A stretch of DNA of 64,000 bases from the NCBI RefSeq assembly GCF_014898175.1, contig NZ_CP062948.1, positions 2,356,001 to 2,420,000 of the forward strand, in the 5' to 3' direction. Below, piece after piece: positions 1 to 8,036 of the stretch (position 1 is the stretch's first letter; each line of letters opens with the position of its first letter). The notes under the pieces were generated by a model. It saw only the letters and a list, made by a program, of their open reading frames with translations. It did not search any database and was not told the origin of the DNA. The position numbers and the translations under genes were made by a program. The stretch comes from Bifidobacterium lemurum. Its GTDB lineage: Bacteria; Actinomycetota; Actinomycetes; Actinomycetales; Bifidobacteriaceae.

Positions 1-1
1 G

Positions 2-766
2 GATTCGTTGGGCGAGCTCGACGGCGTGGAGCAAAGCGCCGTCGAAGACTACGGCAAGGAGTGGATGGCCCGTTATGTGTATAACTCGAACGCCATCGAA
101 GGGTCCACGCTCACTCTCGAGGACACCGAGCTGGTCCTCGAGGGAGAGTTCGTTCCGACCGATTCTCCTGCCCGGTATATCTTCGCCGCGCGCGGCGTCG
201 CGGACGGCATGGCCTACGTGCGACGATTCGTCGAAGAAGGACGGGACATCGACACGGAGATCATCCAGAAGATCCATGAGGTCACATCCCTGGACGTGCA
301 GCCGACCCTTCGCGGACGTTTCCGCCCATACGGATACACCGCGCGCATCCTAGGCACACGGGTGAAGACAGCCGACCCGCTGGAGATCCACGAGGACATC
401 GACCTGCTGTGCGAGACCGCTCGAGCCGAGGGCATCCACCCAATTCTGCGCGCGGCTGGATTCCACGCCTTGTTCGAGAACGTCCATCCGTTCGCCGATG
501 GCAACGGACGGACCGGCCGTCAGCTGTTGAATATGATGCTCATGTCGTCCGGATACAAGCCCGTGGCGATCAAGCACGACGCGGGAAGGACCTACGGGGA
601 AAGCCTCGAAGCCTGGCAGGTCGACGGCAATCCTCTGCCGTTCGTCCGGGTGCTCGCCGATTGCGTGTTCCAGGAGGAGACGGACGTGGCGGGGCTCGTC
701 TCGGATTTGCGCGCCGGGCAAGAACTCGACTTGTCTGGCGTCAATAACAGCGGACTCGCGAGATAA
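2..766 (+). CDS. Fic-domain protein, class II (probably 5'-truncated by window)
   Basis: Putative AMP-transferase of the Fic/DOC fold, which modifies target proteins using ATP. The core motif HPFADGNGRTGR is complete at about residues 160-171, counting from the first usable start (TTG at 8). The N-terminus carries SNAIEG, matching the (S/T)xxxE(G/N) self-inhibitory motif of class II Fic proteins. The frame is open to the window edge and the usual leading helix is incomplete, so the true start is probably upstream. A hairpin at 798-826 follows the stop. A second class II Fic protein lies at 22.2 kb. The target protein is unknown. Confidence 0.85.
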   Translation, partial: DSLGELDGVEQSAVEDYGKEWMARYVYNSNAIEGSTLTLEDTELVLEGEFVPTDSPARYIFAARGVADGMAYVRRFVEEGRDIDTEIIQKIHEVTSLDVQPTLRGRFRPYGYTARILGTRVKTADPLEIHEDIDLLCETARAEGIHPILRAAGFHALFENVHPFADGNGRTGRQLLNMMLMSSGYKPVAIKHDAGRTYGESLEAWQVDGNPLPFVRVLADCVFQEETDVAGLVSDLRAGQELDLSGVNNSGLAR

Positions 767-797
767 GGGCCCGCACCCTTGAATTGATTTACACTTC

Positions 798-826
798 AAG
801 ACGCCGGGACAATCCCGGCGTCTTTC
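798..826. terminator. Bidirectional terminator between fic and integrase
   Basis: Inverted repeat AAGACGCCGGGA / TCCCGGCGTCTT with a three-base loop, followed by T-rich sequence. It lies between the convergent Fic and integrase genes and could end both transcripts. Confidence 0.75.
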
Positions 827-833
827 TTTCATA

Positions 834-1781
834 TCAGCGCTTGGCAAACGTCAAGCGCTGCATGGTCATGTTTGGCAGGCGGAGGTCGAACCGTTCCTGC
901 ATCATCCGCTGATATGTGTCGGTTCTTGTCGTGGACTCGACCGCGTCCCGCATCTCGTCCGGTCTGACCCCGATATAGCGCATGGTCGTCGCCACGTTCG
1001 CATGCCCGAGAATCTGCGAGACGAGAAGAATGTCGCATCCGGTGCGGTAATAGGCCAAGGTTGCGAAACGGCGACGTAATGAGTGGCTGGGATAACTGGT
1101 GGCAGCTTTGATTCGTTTCGCAACGTAATCGACGCTGGCTGGGTTCTCCTCGAATCGACCGGGAAACAACCAGCCCGCCGGCCGACGCCGGATCTTCCGC
1201 GCCAGTTCGCCCGGAACGGGAAGCACCCGTTCCTTGATGCCCTTGCCGTGTACGAGTATTCGCATCTCCTCAGGATTGTCCTCGATGTCACGCTCGGTGT
1301 GGATTCGCGTCATTTCGATCCGTCGCAGCCCCATCCAAGCGCCGAACATGATGGCAAGCACGGCATCCTCATCATCGGATTTCAGGCCCTCATTGATCGC
1401 ATGCTCAGGACAAATGAGACCGCCCTTGGTCTGCATCGGTATGATGGGCACCTCGTCGATTGGATTTGCCGAAGCGAGGCCGTTCTTGATTGCCCAGACA
1501 TAAAACATCTTGATGCAGCTCCTCATGTTCCTCTTCGCCTCAAGATCCATTTCCGCGCCATTGAGAAAATAAGCGATGACATCGTTGCCGGTCACTGCAT
1601 CCATTGGCTTATCGGCAAAGCGTGAGAAGCGTGAGATCTGATACCACCTCGTTCTCAGAGTCTCTGCTGTGCGTCCTACCGCCTCCATCTCCAGAAGCCA
1701 TTGGTCTATAGATTGCGCCCACTCGGCTTGAGGTAGAGCGTGTTCGCAACCGTAGCTGTTTCGATTTGTCCAATTATGCAT
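834..1781 (-). CDS. Tyrosine recombinase / integrase
   Basis: Site-specific recombinase of the lambda-integrase/XerCD superfamily, 315 aa. The N-terminal half resembles a SAM-like core-binding domain. The C-terminal catalytic domain has R153 (GLRRIEM), K180 (HGKG), H233 and R236 (HSLR), H260 (ILGHAN) and the nucleophile Y269 (MRYIGV), so all catalytic positions are present. The start follows an AGGAAGGAAG ribosome site at a good distance. A tRNA-like 3' end and a terminator hairpin lie just upstream, so it is more likely an element integrase than a chromosomal XerC/D. Confidence 0.9.
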   Translation of the reverse strand: MHNWTNRNSYGCEHALPQAEWAQSIDQWLLEMEAVGRTAETLRTRWYQISRFSRFADKPMDAVTGNDVIAYFLNGAEMDLEAKRNMRSCIKMFYVWAIKNGLASANPIDEVPIIPMQTKGGLICPEHAINEGLKSDDEDAVLAIMFGAWMGLRRIEMTRIHTERDIEDNPEEMRILVHGKGIKERVLPVPGELARKIRRRPAGWLFPGRFEENPASVDYVAKRIKAATSYPSHSLRRRFATLAYYRTGCDILLVSQILGHANVATTMRYIGVRPDEMRDAVESTTRTDTYQRMMQERFDLRLPNMTMQRLTFAKR

Positions 1782-1798
1782 GGGATGCTTCCTTCCTC

Positions 1799-1827
1799 AA
1801 AAAAAGGGAAGCAGCACCGCTTCCCTT
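1799..1827 (-). terminator. Terminator in the integrase leader
   Basis: On the minus strand, AAGGGAAGC / GCTTCCCTT with a six-base loop is followed by a run of seven T. It ends about 20 bases before the integrase start, leaving room only for the ribosome site. It must therefore act either on incoming transcription or as an attenuator in the integrase leader. Confidence 0.7.
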
Positions 1828-1978
1828 GAAATGGTTATGGTTTATCCCTTCTCTCCCCAATCGATATGGGAGAGAACAAGTTTATTCGTTCTGTAAGGGT
1901 AGCGTCATAATTCCGGTCAATTCCTTTTCCCAAATCTCGAAATCGCCGGTCGGATCGTCGTCGAATCCGAACTGTGAA

Positions 1979-2016
1979 CCGGACGGTCGCTGGTTCAAGC
2001 CCAGCCGCAGGAGCCA
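1979..2016 (+). other. tRNA-Asn-like 3' fragment, putative att site
   Basis: GCTGG-TTCAAGC-CCAGC makes a perfect T arm. It is followed by seven acceptor-side bases, G73 and encoded CCA. The upstream bases resemble the anticodon-arm remnant of a tRNA-Asn but do not pair, and no 5' acceptor half is found at the required distance. It is therefore a remnant rather than a working tRNA. Together with the integrase it is best read as an attachment-site end. The Asn identity is inferred from resemblance. Confidence 0.55.
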
Positions 2017-2017
2017 T

Positions 2018-2046
2018 AAACCCCTGAATCTCAGGGGTTTTCTTGT
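2018..2046 (+). terminator. Terminator after the tRNA-like fragment
   Basis: AAACCCCTGA / TCAGGGGTTT with a three-base loop, followed by TCTTGTTTTC. It is directly downstream of the tRNA-like 3' end, as expected for the native terminator carried with an att site. Confidence 0.75.
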
Positions 2047-2178
2047 TTTCAGGCCAATATCGGTCGGCCGGCGCGCGTCTTGCGCTGCGACACCCTCGAA
2101 ACGGCATTGTGGATAACTCGGAGGCTGGAACCACATAACCCGTTTCGAGTGGACAACGGAGCATCGCATTGCTCACAG

Positions 2179-2217
2179 TGGAATCACGACATCACGACGA
2201 ATGCGTGAATCCACTGC
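2179..2217. repeat. Inverted repeat upstream of the M23-like gene
   Basis: AGTGGAATCACG and CGTGAATCCACT form arms of 11 matches in 12 around a 15-base spacer, ending about 20 bp before the M23-like start. Possible operator or leader hairpin. No consensus promoter is obvious. Confidence 0.4.
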
Positions 2218-2239
2218 GAGACCCCAAGGAGCGATGACG

Positions 2240-2956
2240 ATGAACCGATATATCGGGCGCTGCGGCGAACGCCACGACCAAAGCCGCGCCAGAAAAACAC
2301 GATTCGAATACGAACGCCGACAAGTCCAAGAGGAGCGGCGGCGCGCCTTGGCGTCGGCCATGGCGATATTCGCCGCGATGGCGCTGCTGCTGGCCTGCAT
2401 GCTTGCCTCTGGAGCGGGACAGAGTCGGCACGTGCTCGCCGATGAGCACGACGGCTGCGCGTCGGCCATGCCCATCGCCTTCACGGTGATGGCGGTCGAT
2501 ATAAGCGCCTCCGTTTCCTCCGACGAGTCGCGATGCCAGGCCGTGTTCGATTGGCCGGTGGCCCAGGTCAGCCTCGAACAGGAGTTCCGCAGGCCTCCCG
2601 CGACATGGGCCTCGGGCCATCGCGGTGTGGATTTGCTCGCCGAAGAGGGAACGGTGCTGCTCGCCCCCGCGGATGGCGTGGTGAGTTTCGCCGGCGTGGT
2701 GGCGGGCAAGGATGTGGTCAGCGTGCGACACGGCACGATCACCTCGAGTTTCGAACCGGCCACCACCGACCTGAAGGTCGGCTCGGGCGTGCGTCGGGGA
2801 GAGGATTTCGCCGTGGCGGGCGGAGACTCCGATCATTGCGGGAACAGGTGCGTGCATTGGGGGCTTCGGCGCGGAGCCGATGATTATCTGGATCCGAGCG
2901 CGTATACGGCGCGTACGGTCATCGCCCTCAAGCCCACCGCTCGACCGGCCGCGTAA
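2240..2956 (+). CDS. Membrane-anchored M23/LytM-like protein
   Basis: Predicted envelope protein of the LytM (M23) metallopeptidase fold, 238 aa. The start is ATG 2240, eight bases after AAGGAG; the earlier ATG at 2234 is too close to that site. A basic N-terminus precedes a membrane segment at about residues 36-59. The domain has H127 and D131 (HRGVD) and H206 in CVHWGLR. The position usually held by the first His of the HxH motif is Cys204, so the zinc ligands are kept but the usual catalytic base is not. Related actinobacterial proteins share this pattern. It may bind rather than cut peptidoglycan. Confidence 0.75.
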   Translation: MNRYIGRCGERHDQSRARKTRFEYERRQVQEERRRALASAMAIFAAMALLLACMLASGAGQSRHVLADEHDGCASAMPIAFTVMAVDISASVSSDESRCQAVFDWPVAQVSLEQEFRRPPATWASGHRGVDLLAEEGTVLLAPADGVVSFAGVVAGKDVVSVRHGTITSSFEPATTDLKVGSGVRRGEDFAVAGGDSDHCGNRCVHWGLRRGADDYLDPSAYTARTVIALKPTARPAA

Positions 2957-3032
2957 CGGTGATCCCGCCGTCTTCAGCGCCGGGTCGTTATACAATGCGA
3001 GACGGAACATAACGTAAGAGAACAGGAGCAGC

Positions 3033-4844
3033 ATGCTCAAGGAATACACCCGCCCGCTGGCGGCCCCCATCGACTACGACCAGAACATCTTCTCGGTGCT
3101 CGAGCACCGCGTGGAGCGCACGCCCGAGGACTCGCTGGTGGAATACAAGGGAGACGGCGGCGACTGGCTGTCGTTCTCCGCCGTGGAGTTCCGCGACAAG
3201 GTGATCGCCATCGCCAAGGGACTGATCGCGCGCGGCATCATGCCCGGGGACGCCGTGTCCGTGATCTCCAAGACGCGCTGGGAATGGACCGCGCTCGATA
3301 TGGCGATCATGTCGATCGGCGCGCTCACCGTGCCCGTGTATGAGACCAACTCGGCCGCGCAGGTCGCCATGATCTTCAACGACTCCCGCGTCAAAATGGC
3401 CTTCGCCGAAAACGACGCGCAACGCGACAAAATCGAGTCGGTACGCGGTGAATGCCCGGATCTCGACGATGTGTATGTGATCGACTACGGTGCGGTCGAC
3501 ACCATCGAGGAATACGGCCGCGGCGTGACCACCGAGGAGTTCTACGAACGCGAACGCGCGGTGAAGGGAAGCGATCTGGCGACCATCGTGTACACCTCCG
3601 GCTCCACGGGCACGCCGAAAGGCATCGAATTGAGCCATGGCAGCTTCGTGTTCATCACCTACTCCGGCATCAACTCCATGCCCGACATCGCGATGAAGCC
3701 GAACCGTCGCCTGCTGCTGTTCCTGCCGCTCGCGCATGTGTTCGCGCGCTACATGCAGTTCTTCTGCTTCGCCGGCAACGTCTCGCTCGGCCTGTCCAGC
3801 AACCTGAAAACCATTCTGGCCGATTTCGCCAGCTTCCAGCCCACCTTCATCCTCGCCGTACCGCGTATTTTCGAGAAGATCTACAACGCGGCCTCACAGA
3901 AGGCCGGCTCGGGCATCAAGGGACGCATCTTCGCGAACGCCACCGCCACGGCCAAGGAATGGTCCGCGGTGCAGCAGTCCGGAGAGAAGATGCCGATGCT
4001 GCTGAGTCTGCGGCATGCGGTGTACGACAAGCTGGTCTATTCCTCCATCATGAGCGTGTTCGGCGGCCATGTGGAATACGCCGTGTCCGGCGGCGCGCCG
4101 CTCGACTCGTCCATCGCGCATTTCTTCAACGGCGTGGGACTTCCGTTGCTGGAAGGCTACGGTATGACCGAAACCTGCGCGCCGACCAATGTGAACCCCA
4201 CGGAAGGATACAAGATCGGCACCATCGGACTGCCCCTGCAGGGCGTGACCGTGGGCATCGCCGAGGATGGCGAACTGTGCTTCAAAAGCCCTCAGGTGTG
4301 CGCGGGCTACCACAACCAGCCCGATGTCACCGCGCAGCAGATCGTCGACGGCTGGCTGCACACCGGCGATCTGGGCGAATTGGACGATGAGGGCTTCGTG
4401 ACGGTCACCGGCCGCAAGAAGGATCTGATCATCACCGCGGGCGGCAAGAACGTCTCTCCGGGTCTGCTGGAGGCCTCCGTGATGACCTCGCCGGTGGTGA
4501 ACCAGTGCGTGGTGCTCGGCGACCGCAGGCCGTTCATCGCGGCCATCGTGGCCTTGGACCTGGCGGAGACCAACACCTGGCTCAAAGCCCAGGGTGCCAC
4601 CGAGATGGAGGATCTCGCCCAGGCGGCGAGGAACCCGATCGTCTACGCCGAGGTGGAACGCGCCGTGAACGCCGCCAACGAGCTGGTCTCCCGCGCCGAA
4701 TCCATCCGCAAGTTCGAAATCGTGCCCGACGAGTTCACCGAGGACAACGGCATGGTGACCCCGAGTCTGAAGGCCCGTCGCGCCGCGATCACCGAGCATT
4801 ACCGCGAGCTCATCGACACGGTGATCTACGCGGGCAAGAAGTGA
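3033..4844 (+). CDS. fadD: Long-chain acyl-CoA synthetase (AMP-binding), copy 1
   Basis: Activates fatty acids to acyl-CoA through an acyl-adenylate, 603 aa. The ATP-binding signature TIVYTSGSTGTPKG lies at about residues 184-197, YGMTETCAP at about 376, and the late motif TGRKKDLIITAGGKN is intact. The start follows AGGAG and a TATACAAT -10-like box at about 2990. It ends directly against the convergent lipoprotein gene, with no visible terminator between them. A second, longer copy is at 9.9 kb. Substrate chain length cannot be read from the sequence. Confidence 0.92.
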   Translation: MLKEYTRPLAAPIDYDQNIFSVLEHRVERTPEDSLVEYKGDGGDWLSFSAVEFRDKVIAIAKGLIARGIMPGDAVSVISKTRWEWTALDMAIMSIGALTVPVYETNSAAQVAMIFNDSRVKMAFAENDAQRDKIESVRGECPDLDDVYVIDYGAVDTIEEYGRGVTTEEFYERERAVKGSDLATIVYTSGSTGTPKGIELSHGSFVFITYSGINSMPDIAMKPNRRLLLFLPLAHVFARYMQFFCFAGNVSLGLSSNLKTILADFASFQPTFILAVPRIFEKIYNAASQKAGSGIKGRIFANATATAKEWSAVQQSGEKMPMLLSLRHAVYDKLVYSSIMSVFGGHVEYAVSGGAPLDSSIAHFFNGVGLPLLEGYGMTETCAPTNVNPTEGYKIGTIGLPLQGVTVGIAEDGELCFKSPQVCAGYHNQPDVTAQQIVDGWLHTGDLGELDDEGFVTVTGRKKDLIITAGGKNVSPGLLEASVMTSPVVNQCVVLGDRRPFIAAIVALDLAETNTWLKAQGATEMEDLAQAARNPIVYAEVERAVNAANELVSRAESIRKFEIVPDEFTEDNGMVTPSLKARRAAITEHYRELIDTVIYAGKK

Positions 4845-6512
4845 TCACAGGCCGGCTTCGGCCATGGTGATATAGCCGGGCGTGATGAGCTCGGCCTTGA
4901 GATTGGATGCGCTGACCGCCAGCAGGCTTTCGCTGATGGTCGGCGTTTCCTTATCCGCGATGGTCGTGGTGCTCACCGATTCCATATCGTCCAAGGTTTT
5001 TCCGGTGTTCAGCAGCACGCAGGCCCGAGCGGTGTCTTCGGCCAACGTCTTGCGGTCCTCCAGACCGGTCATCCACTGCTTGCCGCTGACCAGATCCGGC
5101 ATGCTGTCCACATACGCGCCATATCCGGTGACCAGCGGCCATTGCGCGTCGCGTTCCGCCTCATCCCGCGTATCGGCGTCGGCATCATCCGTATCGGGGG
5201 CTTTGATGGGATCGGGCACGGCTTCGCGGGCGAGATCCTTCTTTCCGGTGATGTTGTCGACGATGCCGGAAATGGTGATCGACGGATTGATATCGGCGGC
5301 GGAACCGGTATATCCCAACGCCTCCAGTTCGTCGATCACGTCGGAGGCCACATAATCGTTCATGGCGATCACACCGTCGATGCGGGTGTGTCCGGAATCG
5401 CTGTTCTCCACGTCCAAGCGGTTGGCGAGCTCGCTGCCGGTTGCATTGTCTTCGGAGGCGTCGTAGGCGACCAGACTCCAGTCATCGGCGGTGCTTGACG
5501 CGGTGAGGATCCCCGACGGGCTGCGCAGCACGCCGGATTCGAAATATGGTCCCAGCACGCTCCATATGCCTGCGAACGCCTCTTGGGCGAATGTGGCGGA
5601 CGAGTCGGTGTCGGTTTCGTCGCCGTTCGTCGAAGAGGGTTGCGGATCGTACGGCAGCATCACCTCGACGTATTTGGGATTGTCTTTGCTGACTTTGTCG
5701 AGTTCAAGCTTGGCCGCGAGATTTTGGGCCTGCAGTTGTCCGATGGACCGCGCGTCGCTGAACGAGACGAACGCGTCGGGGGCGTATCCCTCGATGGTGT
5801 TGGCCATCAGCACCACATGCATGCCCGACTCCTGGGCAAGCCGCAGCGCGGATACCAATCGGTCGGCGGCCTGACGGTTCTCCTCGGCGACCCGCTCGGA
5901 TTCGGATTCCTCGGGATCCGCTTCGTCGGTTTCGAGGGACTCCCCGGATGCGTCGGAGCCATCGGCGGTATCGTTATCGTCTTCTGACGAATCGGCGTCG
6001 GTGCCGTCGGCCGCGCCGTCGGTGTCTTCATCGTCATGAGCCAGCTCCTGACGGATGTAGTCGCCGTATTGCCTGGTGGAGTCGTCTGTCTGCACCACCG
6101 GCGCCACCAATAGTGTGGTGTGCTGCGCCTCGACGTCATCGTCCCCATCCGCGGAGAGATGGTCGACCACGTAATCCTGCACGGCCCGGCTTTGCCGATC
6201 CAGCGAATCGGAGGTGAAGGATTCGATTCGATCCCCGCTCATGCCCTCGGCTTCCAGCGCGTCGGTGATCTCCGGCACCAGTTTCGCCCACTTGTTCAAT
6301 GGGGTGTGTTGGGAGATGGTGATGCCGTCCGCTGGGGTGAAGATGGCGACGGCGCCGTCTTCGGCTCCGGTGGAGACCGTGGTGTTCGAAGGGTCGGGAT
6401 TCTCGGATTGCCCGTCATCCGCCGACGAGCACGCCCCCAATCCGATGAGCAGGCCGGCCGCCGCCATAAGCGCGGTAAGACGTGCTGCGAACGAGGGATG
6501 GCGCGTGGTCAT
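4845..6512 (-). CDS. Orphan periplasmic-binding-protein-like lipoprotein
   Basis: 555-aa exported lipoprotein. A signal peptide ends in a lipobox (GLGAC), giving lipidated Cys at about residue 28. The rest resembles type I periplasmic sugar-binding proteins: an early phrase IFTPADGITIS, a central VVLMANTIEGYAPDAFVSF and a late TISGIVDN. A strongly acidic, Asp/Glu/Ser-rich insert of about 50 residues near 165-215 interrupts the first half. No ABC permease or ATPase is adjacent, so it is orphan here. It could be a ligand sensor rather than a transporter part. TACAAT at 6588-6593 (minus strand) is a possible -10. Confidence 0.65.
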   Translation of the reverse strand: MTTRHPSFAARLTALMAAAGLLIGLGACSSADDGQSENPDPSNTTVSTGAEDGAVAIFTPADGITISQHTPLNKWAKLVPEITDALEAEGMSGDRIESFTSDSLDRQSRAVQDYVVDHLSADGDDDVEAQHTTLLVAPVVQTDDSTRQYGDYIRQELAHDDEDTDGAADGTDADSSEDDNDTADGSDASGESLETDEADPEESESERVAEENRQAADRLVSALRLAQESGMHVVLMANTIEGYAPDAFVSFSDARSIGQLQAQNLAAKLELDKVSKDNPKYVEVMLPYDPQPSSTNGDETDTDSSATFAQEAFAGIWSVLGPYFESGVLRSPSGILTASSTADDWSLVAYDASEDNATGSELANRLDVENSDSGHTRIDGVIAMNDYVASDVIDELEALGYTGSAADINPSITISGIVDNITGKKDLAREAVPDPIKAPDTDDADADTRDEAERDAQWPLVTGYGAYVDSMPDLVSGKQWMTGLEDRKTLAEDTARACVLLNTGKTLDDMESVSTTTIADKETPTISESLLAVSASNLKAELITPGYITMAEAGL

Positions 6513-6607
6513 GCGAGGATGGTCCTTTCCGAAGCGGCTGGTCGGCGTATCGCGTGTCGCGATGCCTTGTTGCGATGCTGCTTGCCGATTGTAGTCGCTG
6601 GAGTATG

Positions 6608-6652
6608 CAAAAGGCCCGAATATCCGGGTGTCCTTACGGGATATTCAGGCCT
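6608..6652 (-). terminator. Terminator after icd
   Basis: Arms AGGCCCGAATATCC and GGATATTCAGGCCT pair with one mismatch. On the minus strand they are followed by TTTT, 25 bases past the icd stop. Confidence 0.7.
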
Positions 6653-6676
6653 GAATGCGGGTCTTCTCGGGGAGGA

Positions 6677-7897
6677 TTATGCGGCGAGCGCCTTCGCGAG
6701 CTCCTCGTCCAGCGCGTTCATGAATCCGTCGGTGTCGAGCCATGCCTGGTCGGGGCCGATCAGCGTGGCCAGATCCTTGGTCATACGGCCGGATTCGACG
6801 GTGGAGACGATCACCTGCTCCAGCGTGTCGGCGAAATGCGCGACCTCGGGGGTGCCGTCGAGCTTGGCGCGGTGGCGCAGGCCGCCGGTCCAAGCGAAGA
6901 TGGAGGCGATCGGGTTGGTGGAGGTCTTCTCGCCCGCCTGCCAGCGGCGGTAGTGGCGGGTCACGGTGCCGTGCGCGGCCTCGGCCTCGACGGTCTGTCC
7001 GTCCGGGGTCATGAGCACGGAGGTCATCAGGCCGAGCGAGCCGAAGCCTTGGGCCACCGTGTCGGACTGCACGTCGCCGTCGTAGTTCTTGCAGGCCCAC
7101 ACGTATCCGCCGCTCCACTTGAGCGAGCTGGCGACCATATCGTCGATGAGGCGGTGCTCGTAGGTCAGTCCCTCGGCTTCGAAGCGCTGTTTGTACTCGG
7201 TTTCGAAGACCTCGGCGAAGATGTCCTTGAACTGGCCGTCGTAGGCCTTGAGGATCGTGTTCTTCGTGGAGAGGTACACCGGGTAGTGGCGCAGCAGGCC
7301 GTAGTTGAAGCAGGCGCGCGCGAAGCCGCGGATGGATTCGTTCACGTTGTACTGCACCTGGGCCACGCCGCCTTCGGCCGGATAGTCGTAGACCACGTGC
7401 TCGATCGGCTCGGAGCCGTCATCGGGGGTGAAGGTGACGGTGAGGCGGCCCGCCCCCGGCACCTTGAAGTCGGTGGCCTTGTACTGGTCGCCGAAGGCGT
7501 GGCGGGCCACGACGATCGGCTTGGTCCAGCCGGGCACCAGACGCGGCACGTTGCTCATCACGATCGGCTCGCGGAAGATCGTGCCGCCGAGGATGTTGCG
7601 GATGGTGCCGTTGGGGGACTTCCACATCTTCTTGAGGCCGAACTCCTTGACGCGCGCCTCGTCGGGCGTGATGGTGGCGCATTTGACGCCCACATGATGC
7701 TTCTTGATGGCCTCGGCCGAATCGATCGTCACCTGGTCGTCGGTGGCGTCGCGGTTCTCGATGCCCAGATCGTAGTATTCCAGATCCACATCGAGATAGG
7801 GCAGGATCAGGCGATCCTTGATGTCCTTCCAGATGACGCGGGTCATTTCGTCGCCGTCGAGTTCGACGACCGTGCCTTCGACCTTGATTTTGGCCAT
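6677..7897 (-). CDS. icd: NADP-dependent isocitrate dehydrogenase
   Basis: Oxidative decarboxylation of isocitrate to 2-oxoglutarate, mainly supplying glutamate precursor, since bifidobacteria run an incomplete TCA cycle. 406 aa, homodimeric eukaryote-like type. It starts [20 protein letters not shown] and carries [19 protein letters not shown] (substrate loop) and a late [13 protein letters not shown] (NADP region). The start at 7897 is preceded by GAGGAGGAAG; an earlier in-frame ATG is less likely. Transcribed alone, with a terminator downstream. Confidence 0.95.
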   Translation of the reverse strand: MAKIKVEGTVVELDGDEMTRVIWKDIKDRLILPYLDVDLEYYDLGIENRDATDDQVTIDSAEAIKKHHVGVKCATITPDEARVKEFGLKKMWKSPNGTIRNILGGTIFREPIVMSNVPRLVPGWTKPIVVARHAFGDQYKATDFKVPGAGRLTVTFTPDDGSEPIEHVVYDYPAEGGVAQVQYNVNESIRGFARACFNYGLLRHYPVYLSTKNTILKAYDGQFKDIFAEVFETEYKQRFEAEGLTYEHRLIDDMVASSLKWSGGYVWACKNYDGDVQSDTVAQGFGSLGLMTSVLMTPDGQTVEAEAAHGTVTRHYRRWQAGEKTSTNPIASIFAWTGGLRHRAKLDGTPEVAHFADTLEQVIVSTVESGRMTKDLATLIGPDQAWLDTDGFMNALDEELAKALAA

Positions 7898-8000
7898 GCT
7901 TCCTCCTCTATGGGTGCGTGGGGTCTTAGGGCTATTCATAGCGCATGTTTGTAAACGGAACGTGCCCGCGTTCGGCTATGTGGACACCGTCGGCGCGGAC

Positions 8001-8029
8001 TTGTCCCCGTCTGCGCCGCGCATTAGCCT
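8001..8029 (+). promoter_or_regulatory. Promoter of guaB3, probably leaderless
   Basis: TTGTCC (8001-8006) and TAGCCT (8024-8029) are spaced by 17 bp. The ATG at 8037 lies where the transcript should begin and no ribosome site precedes it, so a leaderless mRNA is likely. Confidence 0.45.
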
Positions 8030-8036
8030 AGAAGCC

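Larger units (their letters stand above)
1..2016. mobile_element. Right end of a probable tRNA-integrated element
   Basis: The stretch holds a Fic gene and a tyrosine integrase and ends at a tRNA 3'-end-like sequence (1979-2016) about 200 bp upstream of the integrase start. An integrase reading away from a tRNA 3' end is the usual layout at one end of an integrative element. The left end lies outside the window, so the extent and the inclusion of the Fic gene are inference. Confidence 0.45.

Noticed and set aside
1939..2016. Complete tRNA gene at 1.94-2.02 kb
   Set aside because: The anticodon-arm bases do not pair and no 5' acceptor strand complementary to the 3' end is present.
1835..2176. 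Frames with AAGLEPAT-like text near 2.0 kb
   Set aside because: They are the reverse reading of the tRNA-like T arm, a known source of false proteins.
6482..7954. 490-residue frame opposite icd
   Set aside because: Antisense shadow of the conserved dehydrogenase.
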